Below, piece after piece: positions 48,368-57,481 of a stretch of DNA of 64,000 bases. The notes beneath the pieces were generated by a model. The model had not been told where the DNA came from and ran no database searches. It saw only the letters and a program-made list of their open reading frames with translations. How positions within the stretch are numbered: the first letter of the stretch is position 1; every line of letters starts with the position of its first letter. This DNA is from Alkalimarinus coralli (GTDB lineage Bacteria; Pseudomonadota; Gammaproteobacteria; Pseudomonadales; Oleiphilaceae): positions 2,504,001-2,568,000 of the forward strand of contig NZ_CP096016.1 in assembly GCF_023650515.1 (NCBI RefSeq). Direction: 5' to 3'. The translations under genes were made by a program, and so were the position numbers.

Positions 48368-49939
48368 TTACTGCCTTTCAGTTCGGAAGCCCATTAGCAG
48401 ACTAACGCACATTAACAGTAACACTATCGTAAAGGGCAATCCGGTCGATATCGCCCCCGCCTGCAACGCCTGAATGGCCTCAGTTCCACCGATCCATAAC
48501 AGTGCAGCTGCAATTGCGCCTTCCAGCGTAGCCCAGAAAACACGCTGTGGAACAGGTGCATCAATTTTCCCACCAGCGGTAATACTGTCGATAACCAACG
48601 AACCAGAATCTGACGACGTGATAAAAAACACCAACACCAGAATAATGGCGATGACAGATAACACCGTGCTCATCGGCATTTGATCAAACATCTGGAACAT
48701 AGCCAGCGGAACTTTTGTTAAACCATCAGTGCCGAGAGCACCAATACCATTAACCACCTGATCAATAGCGATACCACCATAGATAGACATCCAAACAGCC
48801 GTAATCAAGGTAGGCACCAATAGGACAGCGATAATAAACTCTCTAACCGTTCGCCCCGATGAAATACGAGCGATAAACATACCGACGAAAGGAGACCAAG
48901 AGATCCACCAAGCCCAATAGAATACAGTCCAGCCTTGAAACCAGGCCTCATCTTCTCGGCCATGAGGATTACTCAAAGGAATAATATTTTCGATATACGA
49001 ACCGATAGTCGTCGGAAGATTACCAACAGCCACGGCAAACCCAATCATAGCTACCACAACCAACAAAACGAAAGCAATGATCATATTAATATTACTGAGC
49101 AGCTTGACGCCGCCTTCAAGCCCACGAACAACGGATAAGACCGCAAGCGCGGTAACCCCGACGATGACCGCAATCTGCAATCCTGTGCCACCGTCTACCC
49201 CAAAGATATGATTAATACCTGCTGCAGCTTGCTGCGCCCCTAACCCCAAAGACGTGGCCAGACCAAACAAGGTAGCCAGCACCGCAAGAATATCAATAAT
49301 GTGGCCAGGCCAGCCCCAGGTACGATCACCTAAAATAGGGTAAAAGGCAGACCGGATCGACAGAGGCAACCCTTTGTTATACGCGAAAAATGACAGTGAC
49401 AATGCAACAACACAGTATATCGCCCAAGGGTGTAAACCCCAGTGATACATCGTCGCCCCCATGGCCATACGTGCTGCTTCCGGGGTATTGGCTTCAACGC
49501 CTAGCGGGGTTTTATACCAGCCCGTCAAATAGGCAACAGGTTCTGCCACACTCCAAAACATTAACCCTATTCCCATACCGGCGGCAAACAGCATCGCCAA
49601 CCACGAAATAGTCGAATGCTCTGGTTTGGCATCTTTACCGCCAATACGAATTTTGCCAAAAGGCAATACAATCAAGGCAAGGCAAAAAATAACAAAAATA
49701 TTGCCTGACCACATAAACAATGCATCAAAGGTCGCAATTATGTCCCACTTGAGTCCATCCAGTGCTGCTTTAGCCGTCGCCGAATCCACAACCAGTGTTG
49801 CCACTAGAAAAGTCAGAATCAACCCTGCGCTGATTCCGAATACCGGATTGTGAACATCAAACCCCCACTTCTGAATATTATCCTGACCAACTGAGTAGTC
49901 AGTATTCTCAATACTATACTTATCGTTTTGTTTTTCCAC
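48368..49939 (-). CDS. BCCT-family betaine/choline/carnitine transporter
   Basis: The protein is about 523 residues from GTG 49939, chosen because AAAGG lies 9 nt upstream; a TTG at 49948 is possible. It has 12 predicted helices and the BCCT signature in helix 8 (FYWAWWISWSPFVGMFIARISSG) plus GMGIGLMFWSVAEP. BCCT carriers take up betaine or related quaternary amines with sodium or protons, important for salt adaptation. The C-terminal tail is short, so osmotic regulation by a long tail as in BetP is unlikely. Confidence 0.92.
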   Translation of the reverse strand: MEKQNDKYSIENTDYSVGQDNIQKWGFDVHNPVFGISAGLILTFLVATLVVDSATAKAALDGLKWDIIATFDALFMWSGNIFVIFCLALIVLPFGKIRIGGKDAKPEHSTISWLAMLFAAGMGIGLMFWSVAEPVAYLTGWYKTPLGVEANTPEAARMAMGATMYHWGLHPWAIYCVVALSLSFFAYNKGLPLSIRSAFYPILGDRTWGWPGHIIDILAVLATLFGLATSLGLGAQQAAAGINHIFGVDGGTGLQIAVIVGVTALAVLSVVRGLEGGVKLLSNINMIIAFVLLVVVAMIGFAVAVGNLPTTIGSYIENIIPLSNPHGREDEAWFQGWTVFYWAWWISWSPFVGMFIARISSGRTVREFIIAVLLVPTLITAVWMSIYGGIAIDQVVNGIGALGTDGLTKVPLAMFQMFDQMPMSTVLSVIAIILVLVFFITSSDSGSLVIDSITAGGKIDAPVPQRVFWATLEGAIAAALLWIGGTEAIQALQAGAISTGLPFTIVLLLMCVSLLMGFRTERQ

Positions 49940-50147
49940 GAAACACAACCTTTAGACATCTAAACACATTGTCACCTTAGTACTTGATGGAGAATAATAC
50001 AACTGTGTATTTGTCTAACGTGATAATTGATGCTCTAGCGGCTAAAAACAGCACGTAGCAGATAAATTTCTTAACGCGTTTATCTAAATTATCTTAAGTC
50101 CGAATTGATCAAAAAACTTACAGCTATAAACAAAAAAGGGACACAAT

Positions 50148-50176
50148 AGAATCGGGCGCAGGGCACCCTCGTACAA
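50148..50176 (+). repeat. Dispersed repeat, copy near the antitoxin remnant
   Basis: AGAATCGGGCG followed by a GGGCACCCTCGTACAA-type end, 29 nt, is identical at 27 of 29 positions to 57344-57372. It sits just upstream of the truncated Phd-like frame and may mark the truncation point. Confidence 0.8.
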
Positions 50177-50197
50177 AAACATCGGCAAAGTGTGTGG

Positions 50198-50359
50198 CGA
50201 CAAAGAAGTAAAGATGCTGTCGTTGTGATGTCCATTAAAGACTACGAAGAACTTGAAGCGATGAAAGCTGATTACATTAAACATTGCTTTGAGTCTGCAA
50301 AAGAAGACTTAGCAGAAGGTAGCGTAGTTGATGGCGAAACATTCTTGAAGCGCCTGTAA
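50198..50359 (+). pseudogene. Phd/YefM-family antitoxin remnant (5'-truncated)
   Basis: An open frame ending at TAA 50359 encodes SKDAVVVMSIKDYEELEAM, the middle of a Phd/YefM antitoxin, then a C-terminal tail ending in VVDGETFLKRL. The N-terminal DNA-binding beta-strands are missing; upstream sequence runs into a repeat. An internal ATG exists at 50228 but would give only about 43 residues. No toxin follows. It is a decayed toxin-antitoxin locus. Confidence 0.72.
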
Positions 50360-50588
50360 CTTAGAGCATGCAAAAGAAAAAATATAAACAGCTACGGTGC
50401 TGAATCTGATTGGTAAATTACTCGGGATACGGAGACACCTCACGATGCCTCTCCCTCCACACCATCGCGTATACATATCACGTACCATCACATACCACGG
50501 CGGTTCGATTAATTGAGTTAACTAACGATCTGCAAGAGCCGGAATACCCATTGCCAGACATGTAGAGTCTACCAATCTGGCAATCAAA

Positions 50589-51194
50589 CTACCCTTGCGA
50601 ATTACGCTTTTTGAAGGCTTCCATCAGTGCCACAGGCTTTTTCTTCTTGTTGCTTTTATTCAAAACGTAAACAACCGTTTCGCCTTTTGGACCTGCGCCA
50701 ATATCAGTAAACCGGTATGATGCTTCGCCGATTTTTCTAACATCATTCATATCTTGGAGTGTGCTAAAGACGTAGATACGTCCTTCAGAACGCATTTCGC
50801 CGTAGAAATTTTCTGCCGGTGCTAGCTTTCCATCGTACAAGTCAACGCTCGCGATACCCGACTGCTTCTTTTTATCTTTGCTGGTCAAACCAAATTTAAT
50901 GGTTTCACCCTTTGGCCCTGCGCCGATACGCGCCAAAATATAAGGTGTATGGCCTAGCTTATTAAAGTTTTGGTAGAGCGTATAATCGTCAAAAATGTAG
51001 ATTCGACCATCATGATGAACTTCATATAACTCATCATTGTTTGCATCAACGGCCACGACCGTTTTTGGTTCAGCCACGGCATTCGATTGTGACTCCGCAT
51101 TTGATGGCATAGATTCATTCGATGCACAGCCGATTAACGCTGAGAATAGAGACGCGGCAAGAATTAAGCGAGTAGAAGGTGAAGCAAATTTCAT
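50589..51194 (-). CDS. Lipoprotein with duplicated domain, unknown function
   Basis: The 201-residue lipoprotein has lipobox LIGC (Cys23). Its mature part contains two copies of a module of about 45 residues: DGRIYIFDDYTLYQNF...IGAGPKGETIKFGL (about 62-105) and EGRIYVFSTLQDMNDV...IGAGPKGETVVYVL (about 137-182). The family is not recognised. It is likely periplasmic or outer-membrane anchored. AAAGG lies upstream of the ATG. Confidence 0.72.
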   Translation of the reverse strand: MKFASPSTRLILAASLFSALIGCASNESMPSNAESQSNAVAEPKTVVAVDANNDELYEVHHDGRIYIFDDYTLYQNFNKLGHTPYILARIGAGPKGETIKFGLTSKDKKKQSGIASVDLYDGKLAPAENFYGEMRSEGRIYVFSTLQDMNDVRKIGEASYRFTDIGAGPKGETVVYVLNKSNKKKKPVALMEAFKKRNSQG

Positions 51195-51329
51195 AAGTAT
51201 TAGCCTTTGAGTAGTTTAGAACATTTTAAGTTCTCAAAGGCTATCGCCTGAATATGACAGAGACATGACACCGGTATTGACTTCGTTGTTTGGCTGTCAA
51301 TTGACCATAGTGCAGGTATTGGAATGCAC

Positions 51330-51360
51330 AAAAAAGGCGCTTTAGTGTCCTAAAGCGCCT
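51330..51360 (-). terminator. Rho-independent terminator of the symporter operon
   Basis: A perfect 10-bp stem (51335-51344 with 51351-51360) with a 6-nt loop is followed on the minus strand by TTTTTTG. It lies 49 bp past the symporter stop and should end that transcript. Confidence 0.9.
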
Positions 51361-51408
51361 AGTGGTGTCTTGTTTTGAGTTACATTAACTCAACAAGAGG
51401 CCTTAATC

Positions 51409-53184
51409 TTAGTGGTCTGCCACTGGGGCTCCTGCACCACGAGGAACACGAATATCTTCTACCAGATGCTGAATATGCTCTGGTGGTGGCGCCGTTACTT
51501 TTGATACCGCAATAGCCACAACAAAGTTCAGTAGCATACCCAATGTGCCAATGCCTTCTGGCGAGATACCAAAGAACCAATTGTCTGCCGTATTAGCTGC
51601 GGGGTTTACGAACTTAAAGTAAATGATATACGCGAACGTGAATACCAGACCAGAAACCATGCCGGCTATTGCGCCCTCTTTGTTCATCTTCTTATAGAAG
51701 ATACCCATGAGAATCGCCGGGAAGAATGAAGAGGCAGCCAACCCAAATGCGAAGGCCACAACCTGGGCAACAAAACCCGGTGGATTAATACCAAAATAGC
51801 CCGCTACACAGATTGCAGCCGCAGCGGCAAGGCGAGCAGCCAGTAGCTCCTTCTTCTCATCGATATTGGGCATAATGTTACTCTTCAACAAATCATGTGA
51901 AATGGATGTTGAGATAACCAATAGCAACCCGGCAGCCGTTGATAATGCCGCAGCCAAACCACCCGCAGCCATGAGCGCAACCACCCAGCCGGGTAATTGT
52001 GCAATTTCAGGGTTCGCCAGAACCATGATGTCGCGATCAACATAAAGCTCATTGCCATTATCTGTTGCCTGATTGGTCACCAGACGTTCTTCACTGGCAC
52101 CTCTTGCCTCACTGTCAAACGCTGGCTTGCCTTCAAATGGCTTACCCGCCTGATACTGAATTTTGCCGTCTGCATTCTTGTCTTTCCAAGCAAGCAGACC
52201 TGCGTTCTCCCAACTCTCAAACCAGTCTGGCAGCTCTTGGTACTCAGCTTCGCTCACTGTTTCCAGCAAGTTAACACGGGCAAATGAAGCCACAGCGGGG
52301 GCAGTCGTATAAAGAATCGCGATAAAGAGCAAAGCATAGCCAGCAGACTTACGTGCATCACTCACTTTTGGCACTGTAAAAAAGCGCACAATAACATGAG
52401 GAAGCCCCGCCGTACCGACCATCAAGGCCATGGTGATAAAGAACATGTCAACGGTCGATTTACTCCCCCCGGTATACTGAGAAAAACCGAGTTCCTGTGA
52501 GAGCCCGTTGAGCTTGTCGAGCAAATAGGTATCACTGCCACTGAGCGTACCACCAAAGCCTAACTGTGGAATCGGGTTACCTGTAATCAACATGGAGATA
52601 TAGATAGCAGGGATCATATACGCGAAGATCATGACACAATACTGCGCCACCTGGGTGTAGGTGATACCTTTCATCCCACCCAATACCGCATAGAAAAATA
52701 CAATGGCCATACCGATCAAAACGCCTGCGTTGATATCAACTTCAAGATAGCGAGAGAATACAATGCCCACCCCTCGCATTTGGCCTGCAACGTAAGTAAA
52801 CGAGATAAAAATAACACAAACAACGGCCACGACACGTGCCGCTTGAGAGTAGTAACGCTCACCAATAAACTCTGGAACGGTAAACTTACCAAATTTTCTT
52901 AAATAAGGCGCAAGGCACATCGCCAGCAGAACATAACCGCCGGTCCACCCCATCAGGTAAACAGCGCCATCACGTCCAATAAAAGAGATAATCCCCGCCA
53001 TCGAGATAAACGATGCCGCAGACATCCAGTCAGCGCCCGTTGCCATGCCATTCGCTATCGGGTGAACGCCACCGCCTGCGACATAGTATTCACTGGTTGA
53101 ACCGGCTCGCGACCAGATAGCAATACCAATGTAGAGCGCAAAGGTAAGGCCGACAAATATATATATGAGTGTTTGGGTATCCAT
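51409..53184 (-). CDS. Sodium:solute symporter, large subunit (VC_2705 type, ActP-like)
   Basis: The 591-residue SSS-family protein has about 13 helices, with typical GATGADWMSAASFISMAG and GGMKGITYTQVAQY segments. A soluble insert (about 310-400) holds an EF-hand-like loop DKNADGKIQY. In Vibrio cholerae the equivalent gene lies with a DUF4212 gene and CrbS, in the acetate-uptake neighbourhood. Acetate or short-chain monocarboxylates are therefore the likely substrate. AGGAGG precedes the ATG; the DUF4212 gene is 14 bp upstream. Confidence 0.9.
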   Translation of the reverse strand: MDTQTLIYIFVGLTFALYIGIAIWSRAGSTSEYYVAGGGVHPIANGMATGADWMSAASFISMAGIISFIGRDGAVYLMGWTGGYVLLAMCLAPYLRKFGKFTVPEFIGERYYSQAARVVAVVCVIFISFTYVAGQMRGVGIVFSRYLEVDINAGVLIGMAIVFFYAVLGGMKGITYTQVAQYCVMIFAYMIPAIYISMLITGNPIPQLGFGGTLSGSDTYLLDKLNGLSQELGFSQYTGGSKSTVDMFFITMALMVGTAGLPHVIVRFFTVPKVSDARKSAGYALLFIAILYTTAPAVASFARVNLLETVSEAEYQELPDWFESWENAGLLAWKDKNADGKIQYQAGKPFEGKPAFDSEARGASEERLVTNQATDNGNELYVDRDIMVLANPEIAQLPGWVVALMAAGGLAAALSTAAGLLLVISTSISHDLLKSNIMPNIDEKKELLAARLAAAAAICVAGYFGINPPGFVAQVVAFAFGLAASSFFPAILMGIFYKKMNKEGAIAGMVSGLVFTFAYIIYFKFVNPAANTADNWFFGISPEGIGTLGMLLNFVVAIAVSKVTAPPPEHIQHLVEDIRVPRGAGAPVADH

Positions 53185-53198
53185 TGTCTGTCTACCTC

Positions 53199-53462
53199 CT
53201 ATTCTTCATGCACGTCATATTTACGATCGAGAGTATTCATTCGAGCCGTATAGACAAAAATTAAGATAACGAAGGTATAGATAGACCCCTGTTGAGCAAA
53301 CCAGAAACCTAATGGAAAACCACCGATTTTGATTGCATCCAACGCATCTACAAATAGAATTCCGCACCCGTATGAAACCGCAAACCAGACGACTAACAAT
53401 GTCAGCAGTAGTTTGAGATTCTCTTTCCAGTAAGCCTGGGCAGCTTGCTTTTTATTAGACAT
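53199..53462 (-). CDS. DUF4212 symporter small subunit
   Basis: The 87-residue membrane protein has two helices (about 16-36 and 48-72) and the family pattern YWKENLKLLLTLLVVWF...FGFPLGFWFAQQGS-like. DUF4212 proteins always pair with the VC_2705-type symporter and are taken as its small subunit. A GGAGGAG ribosome site precedes the ATG. It heads the two-gene operon. Confidence 0.92.
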   Translation of the reverse strand: MSNKKQAAQAYWKENLKLLLTLLVVWFAVSYGCGILFVDALDAIKIGGFPLGFWFAQQGSIYTFVILIFVYTARMNTLDRKYDVHEE

Positions 53463-53743
53463 ATGACTCCTCCACGATTAATCCACTTATTATTTTTGTA
53501 GCGGTATATCAAAGATAGGCTTCAAACAGTGGGGTTGAAATAAGACTTTAGCCTATCGAATTATTATCTTTACATTTCAATACCTTACAAGAATGGCAAC
53601 GATTTATAAACGGCGACTATTGAATAATCCACGACGAGAGTTATGCTGTACAACAAGGGCAATATAACGATCTATACTCAATAAACGTGTTTTTAGAAAC
53701 CTTTTGCACGTAATATTCACACTCCATAATCAAGAGGCGAAAG
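53463..53743. promoter_or_regulatory. Divergent control region: symporter operon / CrbS-like kinase
   Basis: The 281-bp gap separates the symporter pair and the sensor kinase, which diverge. Promoters for both should lie here. AT-rich stretches are present, but I could not assign a reliable -35/-10 pair or a CrbR site. Confidence 0.35.
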
Positions 53744-56700
53744 ATGGTTGACGGCTGGATACTCATCGCCTGTTCGTTTATCTACATCAGTGCGCTATTT
53801 GGTATCGCCTATTATGGTGACCGTCATTCGTACTTATACAATAACCGCTTTATCAGGCCGCAAATTTACAGCCTGTCTATGGCGGTGTATTTCACCTCTT
53901 GGACATTTTATGGCGCAGTCGGGCGGGCATCGACTGAAGGCCTTGGATACCTGCCAATTTACCTTGGACCACTGCTGACATTTTTCTTTTTCGGCCCGGT
54001 TATTGATCGCATTATTCGCATCAGTAAAAAACAAAACACCACCTCCATCGCTGACTTTATAGCCGCCCGCTATGGTAAGTCTCAGCTTATTGCGGTGCTG
54101 GTGAGCACCATCGCTGTCATCGGTATCATTCCTTATATCGCATTGCAGCTAAAAGCCGTCTCTATGGGGTTTAGCATTTTAACCACCGGCGATGTTGCCC
54201 AAGACACCGGCAGCCTCACGCTATTCAACGATACGGCCTGGTGGATTGCGCTGTTAATGGCACTCTTCACCATTGTATTTGGCACCCGGCATTTAGATGC
54301 TACCGAGCATCACCAAGGCATGATGCAAGCTGTCGCATTTGAGTCGGTAATTAAGATGGTCGCCTTTGTCTTTGTAGGGCTATTTGTCTGCTATAGCATG
54401 TTCAATGGTATTGACGATATATTTACCCGTATAAACCAATCTTCAGGTCTTGAGAAGTTCAGCCTTGGTGGTTTTAGCAGTAGTGAGTTCATCGCTCAAA
54501 CCATTATTTCAATGTGTGCCATTATCTGTTTGCCACGGCAGTTTCATGTCACAGTGGTAGAAAATTATCATCGTTATGACTTTCAGGTCGCCCGGGTAAT
54601 GATGCCGTTGTACCTGATTATTGCCAGTATATTCGTGCTTCCCATAGCTGGCGCTGGATGGCTCACGTTTGATGAAGGCACCATCGACGCCGACACGCTG
54701 GTGCTGAATCTGCCGATTATGGCCGACCAAAAGTGGTTAACCGTTTTAGCCTTTTTAGGCGGCGGCTCTGCGGCAACGGCCATGGTCATCGTATCGTCCG
54801 TCACCCTTAGCACCATGGTCTGCAACGAGATTGTAATTCCGTTTATCTTTAAACTTTTCCAGATAAAGCTTAACCAGCAGCGAGACCTGAGCAGCCTGTT
54901 CCTGAATATTCGTCGCGTCACCATTGTTATATTGTTACTGCTTGCCTATGGGTTCTACAGGCTTACCGCGCTGGACTACAGTCTGACCTCCTTTGGTCTG
55001 CTGTCATTTGTAGCCGTGGCCCAGTTTGCACCGGCGCTCATAGGCGGCGTAATGTGGCGCAGGGGTAACTTCTACGGGGCCGTGAGTGGGCTGGTAAGCG
55101 GCTTCCTGATTTGGGTTTATACGCTGCTAATTCCTACCCTGGCAGGTAATGGCTGGATTTCAACCGAGATATTGGAAAAAGGGCTCTTCTACAGCCAATG
55201 GCTAACTCCTACTTCGCTGTTTGGCAGCGACATGCAGCTGATCACCCACGGCATTGTATGGAGCCTGGGTACTAACCTGTTCCTCTATATTGCAGTCTCA
55301 CTAATGACCCGGCAACGCGTTAGAGAAAAAATCCAAGCCGCTGCATTTTTCCACGAAGTCGATATATCGCACCAGGATTTCGCTGAACAGCGGAAAAACA
55401 GCGCCACCATTGATGATTTAAAAGCACTGTCTGAACGTTTCATGGGGCCGGAAAAAGCTGATGCAATCTTTATGATTTACGAAACCCGTGTAGGAGAAAA
55501 ACTGTCACCGGGTCGCCACGCCAGCCCCAAGCTACTTAAGTTTATTGAAAAGCAGTTGGCCAGTGCGATTGGCTCATCAACCGCAAAAGTCGTACTGGAC
55601 TCGACCATTAAAGGTCGGGATATGCATCTCGAAGATGTCGTCAGTATTGTTGATGAGGCCTCTCAGGTGATGCAGTTCAACCGAGACCTGCTGCAATCAG
55701 CCATTGAGAATATTGCCTTGGGCGTGAGTGTCGTCGATGAACAGCAGCGAATCGTTGCCTGGAATCAACGCTATTTAGCCTTGTTTAACTACCCGTCGGG
55801 ATTTGTGCAAGTCGGTCGTCCCATCGCTGACTTGGTAAGGTACAACCTGATTGCTGCCAACCTCTCCCCAGCCAAAATAGAGGCATTGATCGAAGAGCGG
55901 CTTAAGTATATGCAGGATGGCACCCCACACGAATATGAGCGGGAGCGCCCCGACGGATCGACATTGCTTATTCAGGGTAACCCCACCCCGGGAGGTGGCT
56001 TTGTCACCACATTTGCCGACATCACGGATTTGCGCAAAACGACTCAGGCACTGAAAGAAACCAACACCTATCTGGAGCAACGCGTTAAAGAAAGGACACA
56101 AGAGCTTTCGGTGCTGAATGACCAGTTACTACAGGCAAAATCAGTCGCGGAGCAAGCCAACCAAAGTAAAACCCGCTTTCTCGCCTCTGCCAGTCACGAC
56201 TTATTGCAACCTCTTAATGCGGCGAAACTCTTTACATCGGCCCTGCACCAACAGCACCGGCCGGATGATAAAGAGAGAGACCTGATAGAGAATATCGACC
56301 ACTCACTCACGGCTGCGGAGGAGATACTAAGCACGTTACTCGATATATCAAAGCTGGACGCAGGTGTACTGGAAACACATGTCGTTGATTTCTGCATTCA
56401 GGATATTCTCAAGCAGCTCAATGCGGAATTCACGGTTATTGCAGAAAACCAAAACCTGACCCTCCGCACCGTTCCCTGTTATCAGGTCGTTCACTCAGAC
56501 TCACAACTCTTGCGTCGGGTTATACAGAACTTTTTGTCCAACGCTATTCGCTACACACCGAGCGGAAAAATACTGTTAGGTTGCCGCCGTTTAAAAGGGT
56601 TCCTGCGCATTGAGGTATGGGACACCGGCCCCGGTATATCTGAAGAAGACACAAAACTGATCTTTGAAGAGTTTAAGCGCCTCCCCCAGCACGGCCAGGA

Positions 56701-57289
56701 GAAAAAAGGGCTAGGGCTTGGGCTGGCTATCGTCGATAGAGTCAGCCATATCTTAGGCCACCCGATTAAAGTCACCTCCAAACCGGGCAAAGGCAGTGTA
56801 TTTTCTATTACCGTACCACTAGGTAAAAGCCAACCAGCCCCAGAGGTGGAGGAGCGACCGCCAGAGCCAACACGTAAAGTCGGTGGTTTAGAAGACCTGG
56901 ATGTGCTCTGTATTGATAATGACCCGACAATTTTAGAGGGTATGGCAACACTTTTAAGGGGCTGGAAATGCAATGTTATTGCAGCAAACAGCCTGAACGA
57001 TGCTCAGGCACAATGCGCAAATAAGCAGCCGGAAATCATTTTGGCCGACTACCAGCTAGACAATGACGAGAATGGCCTCGACACCATGGATCAACTACAA
57101 ATATTTTTTGCTCCAGATACCGGAGATAAAACAATCCCTGGCGTACTTGTCACTGCTCAAACAGGACAGGAACTCACCACAGAGGTGCACGCCAGAGGCT
57201 ACCAGATACTCCATAAACCCGTAAAACCCGCCGCACTGAGGGCGATGATGACCAAATTAATTAAAAGCCAGGGGAAGAATAACTCATAA
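53744..57289 (+). CDS. crbS: CrbS-like SSS-domain hybrid sensor histidine kinase
   Basis: The 1181-residue protein has a sodium:solute symporter-like membrane domain (about 1-520), a linker, PAS (about 645-760), a coiled coil, HisKA with ASHDLLQPLNAAKLF near 815, HATPase (N-box NFLSNAIRYTP near 927, DTGPGIS, GLGLGLAIV) and a C-terminal receiver (ADYQLD near 1102). In Vibrio and Pseudomonas relatives, CrbS with its LuxR-type partner CrbR controls acetyl-CoA synthetase and acetate use. CrbR is not in the window. The divergent symporter genes support an acetate-sensing role. Confidence 0.9.
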   Translation: MVDGWILIACSFIYISALFGIAYYGDRHSYLYNNRFIRPQIYSLSMAVYFTSWTFYGAVGRASTEGLGYLPIYLGPLLTFFFFGPVIDRIIRISKKQNTTSIADFIAARYGKSQLIAVLVSTIAVIGIIPYIALQLKAVSMGFSILTTGDVAQDTGSLTLFNDTAWWIALLMALFTIVFGTRHLDATEHHQGMMQAVAFESVIKMVAFVFVGLFVCYSMFNGIDDIFTRINQSSGLEKFSLGGFSSSEFIAQTIISMCAIICLPRQFHVTVVENYHRYDFQVARVMMPLYLIIASIFVLPIAGAGWLTFDEGTIDADTLVLNLPIMADQKWLTVLAFLGGGSAATAMVIVSSVTLSTMVCNEIVIPFIFKLFQIKLNQQRDLSSLFLNIRRVTIVILLLLAYGFYRLTALDYSLTSFGLLSFVAVAQFAPALIGGVMWRRGNFYGAVSGLVSGFLIWVYTLLIPTLAGNGWISTEILEKGLFYSQWLTPTSLFGSDMQLITHGIVWSLGTNLFLYIAVSLMTRQRVREKIQAAAFFHEVDISHQDFAEQRKNSATIDDLKALSERFMGPEKADAIFMIYETRVGEKLSPGRHASPKLLKFIEKQLASAIGSSTAKVVLDSTIKGRDMHLEDVVSIVDEASQVMQFNRDLLQSAIENIALGVSVVDEQQRIVAWNQRYLALFNYPSGFVQVGRPIADLVRYNLIAANLSPAKIEALIEERLKYMQDGTPHEYERERPDGSTLLIQGNPTPGGGFVTTFADITDLRKTTQALKETNTYLEQRVKERTQELSVLNDQLLQAKSVAEQANQSKTRFLASASHDLLQPLNAAKLFTSALHQQHRPDDKERDLIENIDHSLTAAEEILSTLLDISKLDAGVLETHVVDFCIQDILKQLNAEFTVIAENQNLTLRTVPCYQVVHSDSQLLRRVIQNFLSNAIRYTPSGKILLGCRRLKGFLRIEVWDTGPGISEEDTKLIFEEFKRLPQHGQEKKGLGLGLAIVDRVSHILGHPIKVTSKPGKGSVFSITVPLGKSQPAPEVEERPPEPTRKVGGLEDLDVLCIDNDPTILEGMATLLRGWKCNVIAANSLNDAQAQCANKQPEIILADYQLDNDENGLDTMDQLQIFFAPDTGDKTIPGVLVTAQTGQELTTEVHARGYQILHKPVKPAALRAMMTKLIKSQGKNNS

Positions 57290-57321
57290 ACACGGCAGTC
57301 TTGATGCAGCAAAGCGGAATC

Positions 57322-57340
57322 GGGGGATTTAGCTCAGCTG
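57322..57340 (+). other. Truncated tRNA-like 5' end
   Basis: GGGGGATTTAGCTCAGCTG matches the acceptor strand and D-arm start (A box) of a bacterial tRNA, for example an alanine or valine type. It ends abruptly where the palindromic repeat begins. No anticodon or T-arm follows, so this is a remnant. Confidence 0.6.
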
Positions 57341-57343
57341 TAT

Positions 57344-57470
57344 AGAATCGGGCGTGGGGCACCCTCGTACAACGCGCCTACAACAAAGCGAGCGAGCGCC
57401 CCGCGCCCGACCTACAACGAAGTATGAGGGTGCCCCGCGCCCGATCTACTACGAAGTATCAGGATGCCCC
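57344..57470. repeat. Palindromic/tandem repeat array (REP- or MITE-like)
   Basis: The unit at 57344-57372 is repeated from 50148 and is also present in inverted form around 57419-57449, giving a long imperfect stem. Inside the right part, two tandem 34-bp units (57398-57431 and 57432-57465) start GCCCCGCGCCCGA. The block sits between the convergent kinase and DUF748 genes and may act as a structured terminator or be a small mobile element remnant. Confidence 0.75.
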
Positions 57471-57481
57471 TATAAAACTAA

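Larger units (their letters stand above)
49949..50588. other. Decayed intergenic region
   Basis: This 640-bp gap holds a palindromic repeat copy (50148-50176) and an antitoxin remnant (50198-50359). The stretch 50360-50588 has no sustained reading frame; I looked for a RelE/ParE-type toxin and found none. Confidence 0.55.

Noticed and set aside
50360-50588. Possible toxin partner of the Phd-like remnant
   Set aside because: No sustained frame or RelE/ParE/Doc motif; too decayed to call.
57322-57400. Functional tRNA gene
   Set aside because: Only the acceptor/D-arm start is present; no anticodon stem, T-arm or 3' end follows.
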